The position numbers were made by a program, and so were the translations under genes. From contig OX485806.1 in assembly GCA_950295325.1 (NCBI GenBank), positions 30,258,001 to 30,322,000 on the forward strand: DNA of 64,000 nt, read 5' to 3'. Positions within the stretch are counted from its first letter, which is position 1; the number at the start of each line of letters is the position of its first letter. Source of the stretch: Polytrichum commune. Its lineage: Eukaryota; Streptophyta; Polytrichopsida; Polytrichales; Polytrichaceae. The notes under the pieces are model-generated. The model saw nothing but the letters and a program-made list of their open reading frames with translations, ran no database searches and was not told where the DNA came from. Of the stretch, positions 14,243 through 26,560 are shown piece by piece.

Positions 14243-14543
14243 CTCGGGGGGTTCACTGGCGAAAATCGTAGAAAAACATTCGATAAAAAATAGGGTCTAA
14301 TATATTCATTGTAGATAAATTTTGTAAAAAACTTACATATAATATAGGGGGTTTTTAAATAATGAAAAAGGATTACATGTAAAATACCATCACATGTAAA
14401 ATACCATCACACCTTTATTTTGAAAAATACCATACCTTATAATCTTTTCTGCAAGGTAAATTTCTGCAAGGTAAATAGGCCCCCCAATAAATAGGTCCCG
14501 AATGCACGTGTATGCAAAATATAAGAGGGAGTGAACCCCCGAG
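14243..14543. mobile_element. Family A inverted-repeat element, copy 1
   Basis: The left end is CTCGGGGGGTTCACT and the right end is its inverse with one G fewer. Flanks TGTTTTCC (14235-14242) and CGTTTTCC (14544-14551) form an 8-base duplication with one mismatch. At 301 bp it is non-coding. The interior next to each end matches copy 2 at 41263-41888 over more than 80 bases. Two small internal tandem duplications occur: a 17-base unit near 14374-14410 and a 16-base unit near 14449-14478. Confidence 0.87.
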
Positions 14544-14551
14544 CGTTTTCC

Positions 14552-15949
14552 TCATTTTCAAATTTTCTTTTATCTAAATTACTTGAATATAATCACAACT
14601 CACTAATATAATGCATCTTTGTAATTAAGGTTAGGTTTTCCTAATCTTTTATATAAATGCTTTATAACCTGACCATATGTTATATCATGCAAAATTTTAC
14701 ATCCAATACAAATAAGCATTAATTGATTTTTATAGAACCAAAAAGACTTAAATAAGCACATATAAATAGATTTCAAGAATTTTAATCATCCGTGATTGTT
14801 AGGATCATAATCTTTAATTCCTTGTTATGTGAGAAAATGAAATAATACCATCTATGCCAATGGAACGCAACACCAAATAGAGCTTCCAAATGGGAATTAC
14901 AACTATTCATCCTCAACAACATATCACTAGATCACATTCTTCTACTCTTATGCAAATCATAAAAATAACCTTGATAAACAAACCCTAAAATCCTTTGATA
15001 GGTGTCTCAACTTCTCACAATCCACAAAATGTAGTCTCATATGACCATCAATGAATGCCCCAAACCTGACACTCTCCACAAAAGAATGCAACTCGGGTCA
15101 AGATACAATCATCACTAACAACCCTTAATACAAATTCAAGGCCTACATTCCCACATATTCAATGGAAATGGTGCCAACATAACTACTATACCACTCACAC
15201 AACTACAATGGTTTTGGGAAAGATTGATCTAAAATAACTCACATCACATTGTCAACTTCTTATGACCCCCACCACAAAACTTTCCAACAATATTCTATGA
15301 GTAATCCAAAGATATATGATGATCCTACCAAGAAAGAAGCCAAAAAAACAATGCTAATAATATCCAACAACATTAAACATCCTAATAGATGCAATCAAAA
15401 TTACGCACTCCTTCTCCTTTCCTCCTTCTTTCTCCTTTACACACTCCTCAAAGGTAGGGACTTGGTGCCCCCAACAATCATCAATGGCCAACCACCACTA
15501 ACCCCAACACCACCAACACAATAGAGTGCATATAATTCCCTTCAATTGCCATAACAAATTCCCTATAACAACCATCAAAGAAAAACAAAAATAATATGAC
15601 CCCCTTGTAACCATTATCATGAATGTAGCATGGAAGGTGAACCTTCCTCATCACCATCATGGTGAGGGTAAGAGGGGGAATTCATGATCACTCCATCAAT
15701 AAATTGGAACACATACACATATTGCCACACAAAAAGAAAGAACGAATGAATGAAACAAATGTACTAAACAACCATCAAATACCTCAAATACTTAATCCTA
15801 AACAAATGATTTAGACAACAATTAAGCCCCTTTTGACCCCTTGTAGCACTGAACCCCCTTCATTTCATGTTTTGACTATCGTGACCACCTTCCAAAGGAC
15901 TACAATATCTTTATCTTCAAGCTTGGTAAAACATGATCAAAGTAAGGGA
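14552..15949. other. Gene-free stretch
   Basis: AT-rich then C-rich sequence with no recognisable gene. The 91-codon ORF at 15249-15524 has a hydrophobic middle and Pro/Thr-rich tail but no known family and ordinary flanks. Confidence 0.3.
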
Positions 15950-16303
15950 GAATAATCTCCTAATATTTGTATTGGTGCATTGAAACACCGATGCTTTATA
16001 TCTTTATGAAGGAGGCCCACTAAGGTTTCTTACAAGGGGAGTTTCTATCATCCAGATCCACCTTATACCCTCCAAAAGTTCATGTGTCAAAAATACAAGG
16101 CAATACTTGTCATCCCCTTGCGTCATACTTCAATAACTTTGTCTATATAAAGCAAGTTATGAGCATATACCCAAGGAATGTCAAATCATTTTCCAATTGC
16201 TTATGTCTCATATACATAATTGAGGCAATATGCATGCACGAGATTATCATGTCGTCTACACTTTGTATGTCTAGTCTCCTTTTTGTCGTGAATATTTTGC
16301 ATG
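15950..16303. repeat. Dispersed repeat K, copy 1
   Basis: AAAAGTTCATGTGTC, AATAACTTTGTC, AATTGAGGCAATAT and TTGTATGTCTAGTCT recur in the same order at about 24920-25330 and, interrupted, at 25560-26560. This copy lacks the family B insertion seen in the third copy. Confidence 0.6.
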
Positions 16304-17588
16304 TAAGGAGTTCTAATAAAGGGTCCGGCTCCTACTCTCGTAGAAGAGTGGCCTCCCATGGACAAAAACAAGCCTCCTACATGTTGAAGATGGGTTCCTT
16401 CCACTTAAACTCCACTAAACTGATTTGGGGTCTCTCATCTCAGTTTTGACATCAAACGATGTAAACATGAATAGTTCGCTATGTTTTCACCTTCCTAATG
16501 AATGAGGCGGATGAATGAGTTTACGAAGACACCACGAATGCGTGGTTGTACGAAGTTGGGTTCAAGTGACTAACACCCTAGTTTGCATGAAAATGACAAT
16601 AGGGATGGCACTCCGAAAGGCTTGTAAGGAGTTCTAATAAAGGGGTTGGGTCCTCCTCTTGAAAAACAGTGGGCCCCCCATGGACAAAAACAAGCCTCCT
16701 ACATGTTGAAGACTAGTTCCTTCCAATTAAACTCCACTGAACTAATGTGGGGTCTCTCATGTCAATTTTTACATCAAACTATGTAAACATGAATAGTTCG
16801 CTATGTTTTCACCTTCCTAATGAATGAGGTGGATGAATGAGTTTACGAAGACATCATGAATGCGTGGTTGTATGAAGCTAGGTTCAAGTGACTAACACCC
16901 TAGTTTGCATGAAAATGACAATAGGGATGGCACTCCGAAAGGCTTGTAAGGAGTTCTAATAAAGGGTCTGGCTCCTCCTCTCGAAGAAGAGTGGGCCCCC
17001 ATGGACAAAAACCTGCCTCCTACATGTTGAAGACCGATTCCTTCCAATCAAACTCCACTAAACTAATTTGGGGTCTCTCATGTCAGTTTTGACATCAAAC
17101 TATATAAACATGAATAGTTCGCTATGTTTTCACCTTCCTAATGAATGTGGCGGATGAATGAGTTTATGAAGACACCACGAATCCGCGGCTATACGAAGTT
17201 GGGTTCAAGTGACTAGCACCCTAGTTTGCATGAAAATGACCATAGGGATGGCACTCCGAAAGGCATGTAAGGAGTTCTAATAAAGGATCTGGCTCCTCCT
17301 CTCAAAAAAGAGTGGCCTCCCATAGACAAAAACAAGCCTCCTACATGTTGAAGACCGATTCCTTCCAATCAAACTCCACTGAACTGATTTGGGGTCTCTC
17401 ATGTCAGTTTTGACATCAAACTATGTAAACATGAATAGTTCGCTATGTTTTCACCTTCCTAATGAATGTGGCGGATGAATGAATTTACGAAGACACCACG
17501 AATCTGTGACTGTACGAAGCTGGGTTCAAGTGACACTAACACCCTAGTGTGCATGAAAATGACCATAGGGATGGCACTCGGAAAGTAG
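16304..17588. repeat. 321-bp tandem array, four copies
   Basis: Units start at TAAGGAGTTCTAATAAAG at 16304, 16625, 16947 and 17268, so the period is 321-322 bases. Units are closely similar over their full length. The left edge of unit 1 is fused to a dispersed repeat (about 15950-16303). Short ORFs across it (for example 16084-16449) are by-products. Confidence 0.92.
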
Positions 17589-17794
17589 GGTAGCATCTCT
17601 CACCCTCATTTCCGTTGGCAGCTTGTAGGCCACTACACCTGCAACGCAAGTGAAATGAGCCCACCGTGTTGATTGAGTCGAGGAGGATATAGCCCAGAGT
17701 ACAGCTGAACATATATGCAACCAAAAGCAGCCCATACTTGCCTGCAGGCGTCACAAGTGACTTGTGGCGTCACACGAGACGGAGGGCCACTTCA

Positions 17795-18190
17795 CACACG
17801 AGCCAAGAGCCGTGACCACAAAATTGTGAGAGCCCACAAGAAATTGAGCGTCCAAAGGCCGTCCCAACACACCTCCAAAATCATGTAGTGTGGTTCGTGC
17901 CAAGAGCCGTGACCATGAAATTGTGAGAGCCCACAAGAAATCGTGCGTCCAAAGGCCGTCCCAACACACCTCCAAAATCATGTACTATGGTCCGTGCCAA
18001 GAGCCGTGACCATGAAATTGTGAGAGCCCACAAGAAATCGTGCGTCCAAAGGCCGTCCCAACACACCTCCAAAATCATGTATTGTGGTCCGTGCCAAGAG
18101 CTGTGACCATGAAATTGTGAGAGCCCACAAGAAATCGTGTGTCCAAAGTCCGTCCCAGCATACCTCCAGCATCATGTAGTGTGGTCACGG
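17795..18190. repeat. 97-bp tandem array, four copies
   Basis: ACCTCCAAAATCATGTA-type sequence recurs at 17871, 17968, 18065 and 18162, a fixed 97-base period. Units share CCAAGAGCCGTGACCA and GAGAGCCCACAAGAAAT. The minus strand stays open across 97-base units, so repetitive ORFs appear; I do not regard them as genes. The array directly follows the 321-bp array. Confidence 0.9.
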
Positions 18191-18724
18191 ACCCTCAAGT
18201 GTAGTGTGGAGTCAAATGTGCCCGGGCCCTCAACCAATTGCTATTTCAATGAGTTTCTATTCATGCGGGTCCTCACATGTGATAAGATGGAATAAATCAA
18301 CGGTTGTGAGGGTTCGGAGTGCCATGGTCTCCTGGATTTGTGTTAGGCCTACCTCCAAGAGGTGGTTTTTGAAAATAATCCAAGTGACCATGAAACATGA
18401 TCCATTCGATGCCGTGTAGGACTTCATGTAGACTTTTACATCCATCTTGCATTCACATACTCCGTTGGTCCCTCAAGCATAGTGAGAAGTGAACTTGGAC
18501 CGGCTCTGTTTTTTCCACCAATGAGAGCGTTTGAAGGGTAATGGTCACGGGCTCTCAGTCTCATGTGTGAAATGGCCTTGAAGGCCCGTAACCATTGCAC
18601 TATAAGATCTCTCATTGGTCGAAAAAGCCAAGATCGTACAAGTTCACTTCACACCAGAAGGTGGAGGCCTAAGGGCTTGAAGAAATTATCATGGATGAAA
18701 AAGTCTATGTGGACTCCCTGGGGG
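18191..18724. other. Sequence between satellite arrays and dispersed repeat
   Basis: The sequence resembles the tandem-array flank in composition (GGTCACGGGCTCTCA, ATGTGTGAAATGG and similar phrases). No gene was identified; ORFs at 18204-18419 and 18563-18745 lack family features. Confidence 0.3.
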
Positions 18725-19190
18725 GTACTCTTCATCGAAACGTGAATGACATGCGTGGGTCGCTATGAAGTCAAATCTCCTATTTACAAGCAGTTTATAG
18801 TTTATAGAGGAAAAAAACAAGTGTATATGTACTAACGGTATGCTAGAAAATGGACAAATGTATTTATACTAAGCTTTTCAATGTAATGTAATGAAGGCCT
18901 CCACTGCATATACAAAATATAAATCTTGAATCAAACGTGCATTTATTACATATAAAATCCACTTTCATCTTTCCAATAGGAAAGTCATTGAACAATTTTT
19001 GCATCCATAGCATGGAACTCAACAATTGTATCAAGCAAACAGAGACAAGAGCACAATAACTTAGGCACAATCCATATAGGAAAACGCAAGGGATTCCAAA
19101 TGATACCCTTTCTCACACTCACGTTAGTTCTTCATACGCAGTATGAAGAATCCACCCCCAAGGATGGATTTCTAAATGACAAACTATTTA
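18725..19190. repeat. Dispersed repeat H, copy 1
   Basis: Phrases in order (ACTCTTCAT, ATGACATGCGTGGGT, ACTAAGCTTTTCA, GCATTTATTACATATA, TCACGTTAG, GTATGAAGAATCCACCCCC) recur in the same order at 60138-60460 and 61500-61545, the second copy being split by a family B element. No coding capacity. Confidence 0.65.
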
Positions 19191-20029
19191 TATTGTTTCA
19201 TGGTCTACCAAAATTTATGTCAAGCCCACCTTCAAGAAGTCGGCCTCATGCAAATTCCGGTTAACCATGTAAGAGTCAAGGACCTTAGACTACTTGTACA
19301 ACCTTTGAATGAGAATCAAGGGCCCTAACAATTACATGGTCACAGCCCTTGACTCATGTGTGAAGAGGCCCTGAGTTTTGAGAGCGTTGCCTCGCCTCAT
19401 CTCATTTTCAGCACTGTACGATAGCCACTACCCTCTCAATTCTTCCAATTGACCATGCAATTGAGTCGTCCTCATCCTCATCGTAAATTTATCTTCTTCT
19501 TTTTTTGGTACAAATTGAAAAATCAATTGCAAGAGAGGTCAAAATACAACCACCACGGAGAAACAGCACCACCCGGGGGAAATCAAGAAATAACTCATCG
19601 TACATTTATCAAGAATAAAAAATCAACTGAGTCCCATGGCTGAAACGCTGATTAATGTACTAGTCAGAGACTCAGAGTGTTTCGATCGATGCTTTTGACA
19701 CACCTATGACATATACATTTCTTCTAGCTGCATTAATTATAATTGTCGAAGCGTGAATTGTGCTATGATCAAATAATGACCTCTCACTACCAACGTATGT
19801 GTCCTACTAGGCAATTGTCATGTTGTCATGCGTCGGTGAGACAAATCTACAAAGGTGGTAGATGTGTAAATAAATCGGTGTTGTAGGATGATTTTGTATT
19901 GTCTCAGGTTGATTGCTTAGGACTTATATGCTTGTAGTGTCTATACATGTTATAGTGAGTGCACAATTAATCTATATGTTCCGCAACTATTGTATCTTTC
20001 ACGTCTATTAGTGTAGTTTATGACTCATT

Positions 20030-20390
20030 CTATTGTTGGCATATCATAATAATTTTGGTCAATGTAACTTTTCTTCATCCACGTCATTTTCAAACCCACA
20101 ATATCATACATTTGAGACTCGTATAATGGAATCGATTTCATTTTTCAAAAGACCATGAATTATTTTGGGTCGGAAAATGTAATTTCAATCAATATTATAC
20201 CAAGTATATCAATATGTTGTTCACGATCAATCTATTTGTGTTTAAATTATAATATTTTATTAATTTTCAAATCATCCTTAGTGCTCACACAAAAATTGCA
20301 GTGTGTGAGGATATTTTCTACCCATGCTAATCTCTGTCCCACAATAATAAATGTGATTGATGTAGCTAGGTATTAAGTAAATCTAGGCTT
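20030..20390. repeat. Dispersed repeat J, copy 1
   Basis: AATAATTTTGGTCAATG, CACGTCATTTT and TTTTCTACCCATGCTAA recur in order at 63740-64000. Ends are not determined. Confidence 0.55.
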
Positions 20391-21129
20391 ATAATACATG
20401 TCAAGTTTTGGGCACGATGATACTTATGATAGAAAGCATAATAGGACTTCAAATGTGGATCACAGTTCTTATTGTAAGTAAACATCCGTTACATGACATA
20501 CACTGTAGAATTATTTTTGAAAAGTACATATTGTCTACAATGGTGTTCCAATCACATTGCTTCTCAAAACTTTCCAAATTTCCAAATTTCTATCATGAGA
20601 TTTTCGTTTCCTCCTCCCGAATGATTTCCTTCGACATTGTGCATGTGACAACGGCGCAAACAATAAGTTCTCATACTCATGACTTATTTTGGACAAACAA
20701 ATTGTCCGCATATTTACTTAAAATCATTAAAGGCCGGGTCCTCCTGGCCAAGCAGTGAATTATGGCATCTGTTTCAGCCGGCAAAAGCTCTCTATCAAGA
20801 GCGACGATGAAAAGCGGGCATCAGTCATCTTTGCAACGTCAGTCACCCGTGTTTTGTTATGGAGAAAGGTGGGAGTTGCATGCAACGAGATGCCATAGTA
20901 GCGTGGTGTGCGAAAACACATGGAGCATTAGATGCAAAAGTGGATTGTATATTGGCATCTGAGGAATCGCACAACATTGTCATGAAAGTTGCACAAAAAA
21001 GCATTCAAAAGAAAGGCAAGGCAATCATTGTAACACACTTCAGTGCAAATGAGAGAGAGACCCAAGTCCGCGAAGGCTGCATGTGGACCACCATCTGTCC
21101 ATACACTAGTATACCTAATATCTAGTTTC

Positions 21130-21345
21130 TCCACCAGTGTCCGGGAAGATTTTTGGGCATAATCTGGGTGAAAATCCGAGTATTTCCAAGTTCAAATGGT
21201 TCCATTCTTTGATCTTTTGGCTTTGCTTCAATGATTTGAGGTGAATTCCTCTAAAGTGATCAGTGATTTCCTGAAGTCTCGAAACTCAACTGGTTCATTT
21301 GTAACTAGAGGTTGGTTCTCCCTGTTCATCGTTCACTCCACTCCT
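21130..21345. repeat. Family E copy
   Basis: GGGAAGATTTTTGGGCATAA, ATTTGAGGTGAATTCCTCTA, AAGTGATCAGTGATT and AACTGGTTCATTTGTAACTA follow the 47405 copy throughout. A GC-rich insertion begins a short distance to the right. Confidence 0.7.
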
Positions 21346-21370
21346 TCAAGGATCGCCTTTGCCTCATACC

Positions 21371-21800
21371 CTGGCCGCACCGGGGTGGCCAAGCCTAGCC
21401 AGCCGGTGGCTAGGGCTTGGGGAGCAGCTGGTCCACCTCTCCCGGTGTGGCATCCAACCATCCTTGGGAACTTGGAGAGTCGCCAATAGGGTTTGATGCC
21501 CGTACCCGGCACCAAAATAAAGTTGCGAATACTACGGAAATAGTAATAAAATTTATTAAAAAAAACATGTCCGGCCAGTGTCGGAGCTAGCTGCTAGGGC
21601 GGCCATATCCTTGCCCGGATGGCAAGGGCGGGCAACTCCCCCTGCTGGACGGCTACAGGGGGAGAGGGCTTGTAGCCAGCCAACTGAGGCCTAGGCCCGC
21701 CATGGCGCCTAGCGACCTGGCTAGCCGCCGAACTTTCCGGGGCCCACCGGACGGGGCGGGCTGGTTGGCTGGGCCAGCCATCGTCGCGGTGTGGCCACTG
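21371..21800. mobile_element. GC-rich foldback insertion
   Basis: This abrupt island of very GC-rich DNA in AT-rich surroundings has two GC-rich arms around a short AT-rich centre (about 21520-21570) holding AATAAA. The outer ends are inverted and similar: CTGGCCGCACCG on the left and CAGTGGCCACACCG inverted on the right, followed in each arm by CCAGCC-rich sequence. ORFs on both strands are Pro/Arg/Ala-rich products of composition. It lies just after a family E copy. The superfamily is unknown and the target duplication unresolved. Confidence 0.55.
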
Positions 21801-23182
21801 TATCACTTGGTTTCATACTACAATAAGTTGGCCTTTAGATATAAGGTAGATAGGTCTTGAACGGTTACTTTCCAGACTAACCCACTTCTCTGATGATATG
21901 ACACTGTCACGCGATTAGTGCACGATGGTTAATGAATCCAAATGGAGGCGAGAGCTATTATGAATATCTTATTCTTGTGCTCATTAAATAGTTGGTTATA
22001 TTGATTATTGAATCTAGAATGGTTACCATATTTAGAGCATGCAATCCAATCTCTTTTCAACACATGTCTTTTTGGTATGCATTTTTGGAGTCACATCAAA
22101 CCACATACTATTCAAACACTGGCGTCCTAAAAGAAAATGAATAGGGGTTGTCTACTTTACATGTTCACATTTTGCATATCACGAGAACTTAGGCACTTGA
22201 AGAGGGTGTTTCCAATCGGTTTCTAGAAACTTCTGTTTGTTTCAGAACCACTTTGTTTGTTCTCAGTGTACAACATATTATCAAAGTGGAATTGGGTAGG
22301 TGTGTTATATATAAACTAGACTTGTCACATCGGGCCTTTCTTCTAGACGTGTGATGTGTAAGAGTTGTATGACTTGCAAAGTTCAAGGGTTTTTCAAAGT
22401 ATATATTCTATATCTAAGTGCCTAAGTGACCATTTTGGTCCCTCTACGCAATGGGGTTGGGTTTTTAGTCCTCAATGAAGATCTACATTTACTTTTAGTG
22501 AATATCGAAAACAAAATCGTTGATCTAGGTATTAAAGAATCTATAATTAGACATATACTTTTGACATTATGGAATTGTTTGCATGTAGTTTATCAAAGGG
22601 GCCCTTGTGGAGTGCATCTAGGTTCAAAGGTTCAAATGTGAAGTGCATCACTTGTTGTAAAGACATATCTTTTGCATGTACGATGTGATATTTGTAAATA
22701 CTACACACCAAGCACACATCTAGGGTGGTGTTTCCACCCCATTACTTCTCAAGGGGTGTTTAGTAAGGGTTTCCCTCATATGCTCATAATTATTCCTATA
22801 ATTTTATTTATTTATTTAATCATTGGCAATGGCGTGTACGATGTATCAACAACACAAACAAAAACTTTTGGATGAAAATTAAGTTTTGGGTGTTCATTTT
22901 TTTGCTCATTTTCACCTAAAACCTATCTCATCTCTATACTCTAGGGTGAGCATTGTCATTGTTGCAACTTTAGATAGAGTTTGCCGACGTATCGCATTCA
23001 AGAGTGGACCTTGGAGTGATGCCTAAGTCTTGCAAGGTACTCGCAGTGACCATCAAGAACACGGAGTGGTTGTGTAAGAGGGCGACACGAACAAAACGTG
23101 CCAAAGACTCATACGAAGCCCTTATGGGGCCGTTAAAGAGGCCCTATGGAGACCAAGTGTGGATTTTACCAAGTGGCAAAGT

Positions 23183-23945
23183 CCCGGGGAGGGGGGGGGG
23201 CACTAACGGTAAATTTTTGGAGACACCTGCGACAACCACTTATTTTCAAGGGGGGTATTATCTTTAGGAATTTGAATATTAGGAGTCCTTAAAGTAGAAA
23301 TAAATCTATTGAGCTCAAAAAATTTAATACGCTATTGCTAATTAGAAATCTAGAATGCATTCAATATTAAATACCCTATTTTACTTACAAATTTTTGATC
23401 GCCTATTTAATTATTAGCCGAGGGGGGGGTGCATTGTGAATTGGCATTTTAACAACATGATTCCATTGTTGTGGTATGGCAAGAAGAAACACAGTAAAAA
23501 TTAACGACACCAACAAGAGTGTAATGGAGAATGTGAGTAGGGTGCAACCTTAAAATTTAGTGTGTTAAGAAACACAATTGTCCAACATCTGCAGGATAGC
23601 AAGAGTTCGTTCAAGATTTGCAAAAGAATTTCAAACATCAAATATTGTCTCAAATGTACCCCTTTGTGTCAACATTTAAACATAATGGAGTTCAAAGTAT
23701 CCTTAATGAAGAGAAACCTTCATGGAATAAAATTGAGCCCTTCATCTTCTTTGATGAAGCAAAATGTAGTCCCTTACACATGTTATGTTGCATGATTTTT
23801 TATTTTATTTTAATAAGTGGTATCCAACATTAACTCGCCCCTTATATTTTATATAAAATCCTTCAAAATTTTACCTTGAATGAATACTAAATACCTTGTA
23901 TTTTATCGCATGTCGTTTCTAAAATACCACTAGTGCCCCCCCAGG
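23183..23945. mobile_element. Family A inverted-repeat element, copy 3
   Basis: The left end is CCCGGGGA followed by a G run and CACTAACGG. The right end, inverted, is CCTGGGGGGGCACTAGTGG. Flanking GGCAAAGT (23175-23182) and AGCAAAGT (23946-23953) give an 8-base duplication with one mismatch. The right end shares a TACCTTGTATTTTATCGCATG-like stretch with the other copies. At 763 bp it is the longest copy; a second G-rich motif at about 23419-23432 hints at a nested insertion. No transposase is visible. Confidence 0.75.
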
Positions 23946-24919
23946 AGCAAAGTGCCGTGCATGGCTTCTAGCACTCATATTTTTAACACGTGTCAACTTT
24001 TTGGTGTTGCATTTATATATAGGGGTCTAATAAAAATGAGTGAGCACACAAGCCCCACATACACACATGCCATAATTGCATAAAAAAAAGCCTTAAAAGA
24101 AGCCGCAAAGACACACAAATACACATACACGACAAAGTCCTTGAGAACTTTGATATGCTTTTGGGCGGCAATAACTTCTTCTAGCATATTTTGAACTCCA
24201 TGAATTTATGGGACAATGAGGCGCCTAATTTGGGCTTACATGATCATGCTTAAACCTCCCTTCTTGAGGATGTTTGGTTCCATAGTGTGCACCATAGAGA
24301 GTCACCTCGCTTTTTTTTTCTTTTTTTTTGGATCTAATGATGTTGTTATGTCATTGATAATGGAATAAACATGTTTCATTCATCCCAAAAAAAATTTACA
24401 AAAAATTAAAAAATTAATTAATAATTTCCATGTACCTTACATGATGTGTAGCTCAAATCAATGCGTGCACATGATATGTTCTAATATATTGTAAACTTGT
24501 GGTCAATGGTGGCTCTCTCAAATATCCCATTAGTCAATTACTGGCCAATGACATATTTATTTATTGTCAAATGAACTAAGGTAGGTTTTTTTTTTTTTTT
24601 TTTAAAAAAAGGTACAAATGGAATTTCATAACTATTTTATTAACTATATCCACACTTGGGGGGGGGGGGTGGAGAGAAGTGTGCACTCTATATACCACAT
24701 ACTAATTAACATGAGTTTTAAAATGGGTAGTATGTGAGTTTCTAACGAACATAATGTACACAATAAAGAGGTATCGTTTTCTCTAGTCGGTAGAAATAAA
24801 AAGGTAGTCAGATATTTGAAGTAGAGGTAGATCAAGAAGAGGGGGGGGGGGGGCACTCTATGTAGCCTCGAAAGCCCCAAGTGGTGTGCAGAAGGGTACT
24901 TTTTGTTCACAAAATATTC

Positions 24920-25330
24920 ATACGGGAGGAGTATTGCTCCACAATTTTTTTCTTCAAATTACTATGAGATTTTTGATGAGAAGTAAGTATATCCTAAGGC
25001 CCCTATAAGGTTTCTCACAAGAGGAGTTTATTTCATTTAGATACACCTCATACCTCCAAAAGTTCATATGTCCTAATCTATAAGGCCATACTTGTCCGCA
25101 TGCACCACACTTCAATGACTTTGTCGATACAATGTAAATTTTGAGCAAACATCCAACAAATCTCAACAATTTTCTTAATTTCTTTTTATTTTGTTGACAT
25201 AATTGAGGCAATTTACACTAAGAGTTCAAAATTTTCATGTATATTCATAAGACTATTTTCTGGTGTATGATTTGTATGTATAGTCTTTCTTGTCATAATG
25301 TTTTTGTATATGGGGGGGTCTTGATAAAGG
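24920..25330. repeat. Dispersed repeat K, copy 2
   Basis: It aligns with 15950-16303 through AAAAGTTCATATGTC, CTTCAATGACTTTGTC, AATTGAGGCAAT and GTATAGTCTTTCTTGTC. No gene; ORFs in it are incidental. Confidence 0.6.
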
Positions 25331-25559
25331 AATATGCACGCACGTGGCTACGATTCTCAAAAAAGAGTGCCCTTAAGTTTAAAGAAAAAATAATTGGCAA
25401 TGGATGTGTTGACCTTATGACTTAACTAATCATGCAATTACAAACCTAGATACTATCATTGCCTTAGATTTAATGAAGTAAGTCATAGCCTGTGAAATAT
25501 CAGTTTTTTTGTATAAGATTCTTTGATGAGATTTTGGCTTACAAGGTGTACATATGGGA

Positions 25560-26560
25560 TAAGTATTGTTTCACCTAATTTTTGGGAAATAAATAAGGTA
25601 GTGTGAAAGTTGGGGGAGAGTTAAGGGTACTCTAGGCCCCCCTAAGGTTCCTTACAAGAGGATTTTGTTTTTTTTCCAAATATACTTTATACCCCCAAAA
25701 GTTCATATGTGTTCCTCCATAAAGCAATATGTGTCCCAACTCCTCCCTTGTGTCATACGTCACTAACTTTGTCAATAAAAAGTGGTTTATGAGGAGGGTG
25801 CAAGTACGGTAAAGTGGACAATTCCTGATCCATGCCCAATGTTAAGTGAAAGTGATTCAAAACTATACTCTAACTTTGAATTTTTCGAAGAAAAAATCCC
25901 AGACACTACAAAAAATATTGATCTACAAAGCCAAGCAATTTATGATGACAAAAAATATTCCAAGAAAAATCCACATATTCTAAACAACAGTGCAAGTGGT
26001 GTGCACGTAGGTGGAAATGAACAAGCAACCCTTTCAAGTTTGTTGAAAATACAATAAATTTACATTAAACTGATGGCATTCTACAGAAAATTGTGATGAT
26101 GCCCTCAAGCCGATAATGATTTCAAGGATTACGAAAACATTCTAGCTTTAAAATATTTAAGGTCATGAAATCTACGTTCAAAACCATATTCAATCATTTG
26201 CTTTTAAGCATCATTTTTAATGATAAGTAATAAAGATCTCAACTTGATGTTTTACATTTGAGTATTTAACACAACAATAGAACTCATCATGAAAAAAAAA
26301 ATCCAATTCAAACAACACTTTGCTACTACTTTTAGGCCTTTGACCAAAAAAATGATGGTTTTAGTATTATAGAGCACTATTTGGGTCCACTGTACCATGC
26401 TTGCACCTTGAATATATGAGGAATGCCAGAAGTTTAATTTGATCTAGGTGCTTATATTGTGTACAAAAAATTGAGGCAATATACTCCATGTGTTTAAAAT
26501 AACCATGAAACTATATACATGAAACTATTAAGTTTTGGTGTTTATTATTTGTATACATTA
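25560..26560. repeat. Dispersed repeat K, copy 3, split by a B element
   Basis: The left part (25560-25796) matches through AAAAGTTCATATGTG and CTAACTTTGTCAATA; the right part (26408-26560) resumes with AATTGAGGCAATAT. The gap is exactly the family B element. Confidence 0.6.
25797..26407. mobile_element. Family B inverted-repeat element, copy 1
   Basis: The element begins GGTGCAAGTACGGTAAAGTG and ends with the near-perfect inverse. It carries no transposase. A 91-codon plus-strand ORF overlapping it (25782-26057) is a by-product of the repeat, since a related frame appears in copy 2 with many changes. It interrupts a copy of the dispersed repeat also found at 15950-16310, which serves as an approximate empty site. 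The target duplication is not resolved. Confidence 0.8.

Noticed and set aside
17751-18175. Minus-strand ORFs with an internally repeated WDGLWTHDFLWALTISW motif
   Set aside because: The protein repeat is just the 97-bp DNA array read in an open frame; no start, promoter or family support.
21333-21806. Pro/Arg/Ala-rich ORFs on both strands
   Set aside because: GC-rich foldback sequence keeps several frames open; composition alone explains them.
24651-24855. Two G tracts at about 24651 and 24841 as the two ends of another family A element
   Set aside because: They are in the same, not inverted, orientation and no 8-base duplication flanks them.
25782-26057. 91-codon ORF with acidic, protein-like composition
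   Set aside because: It lies almost entirely within a family B transposon and related frames in other copies are shifted or stopped, so it is a repeat by-product.
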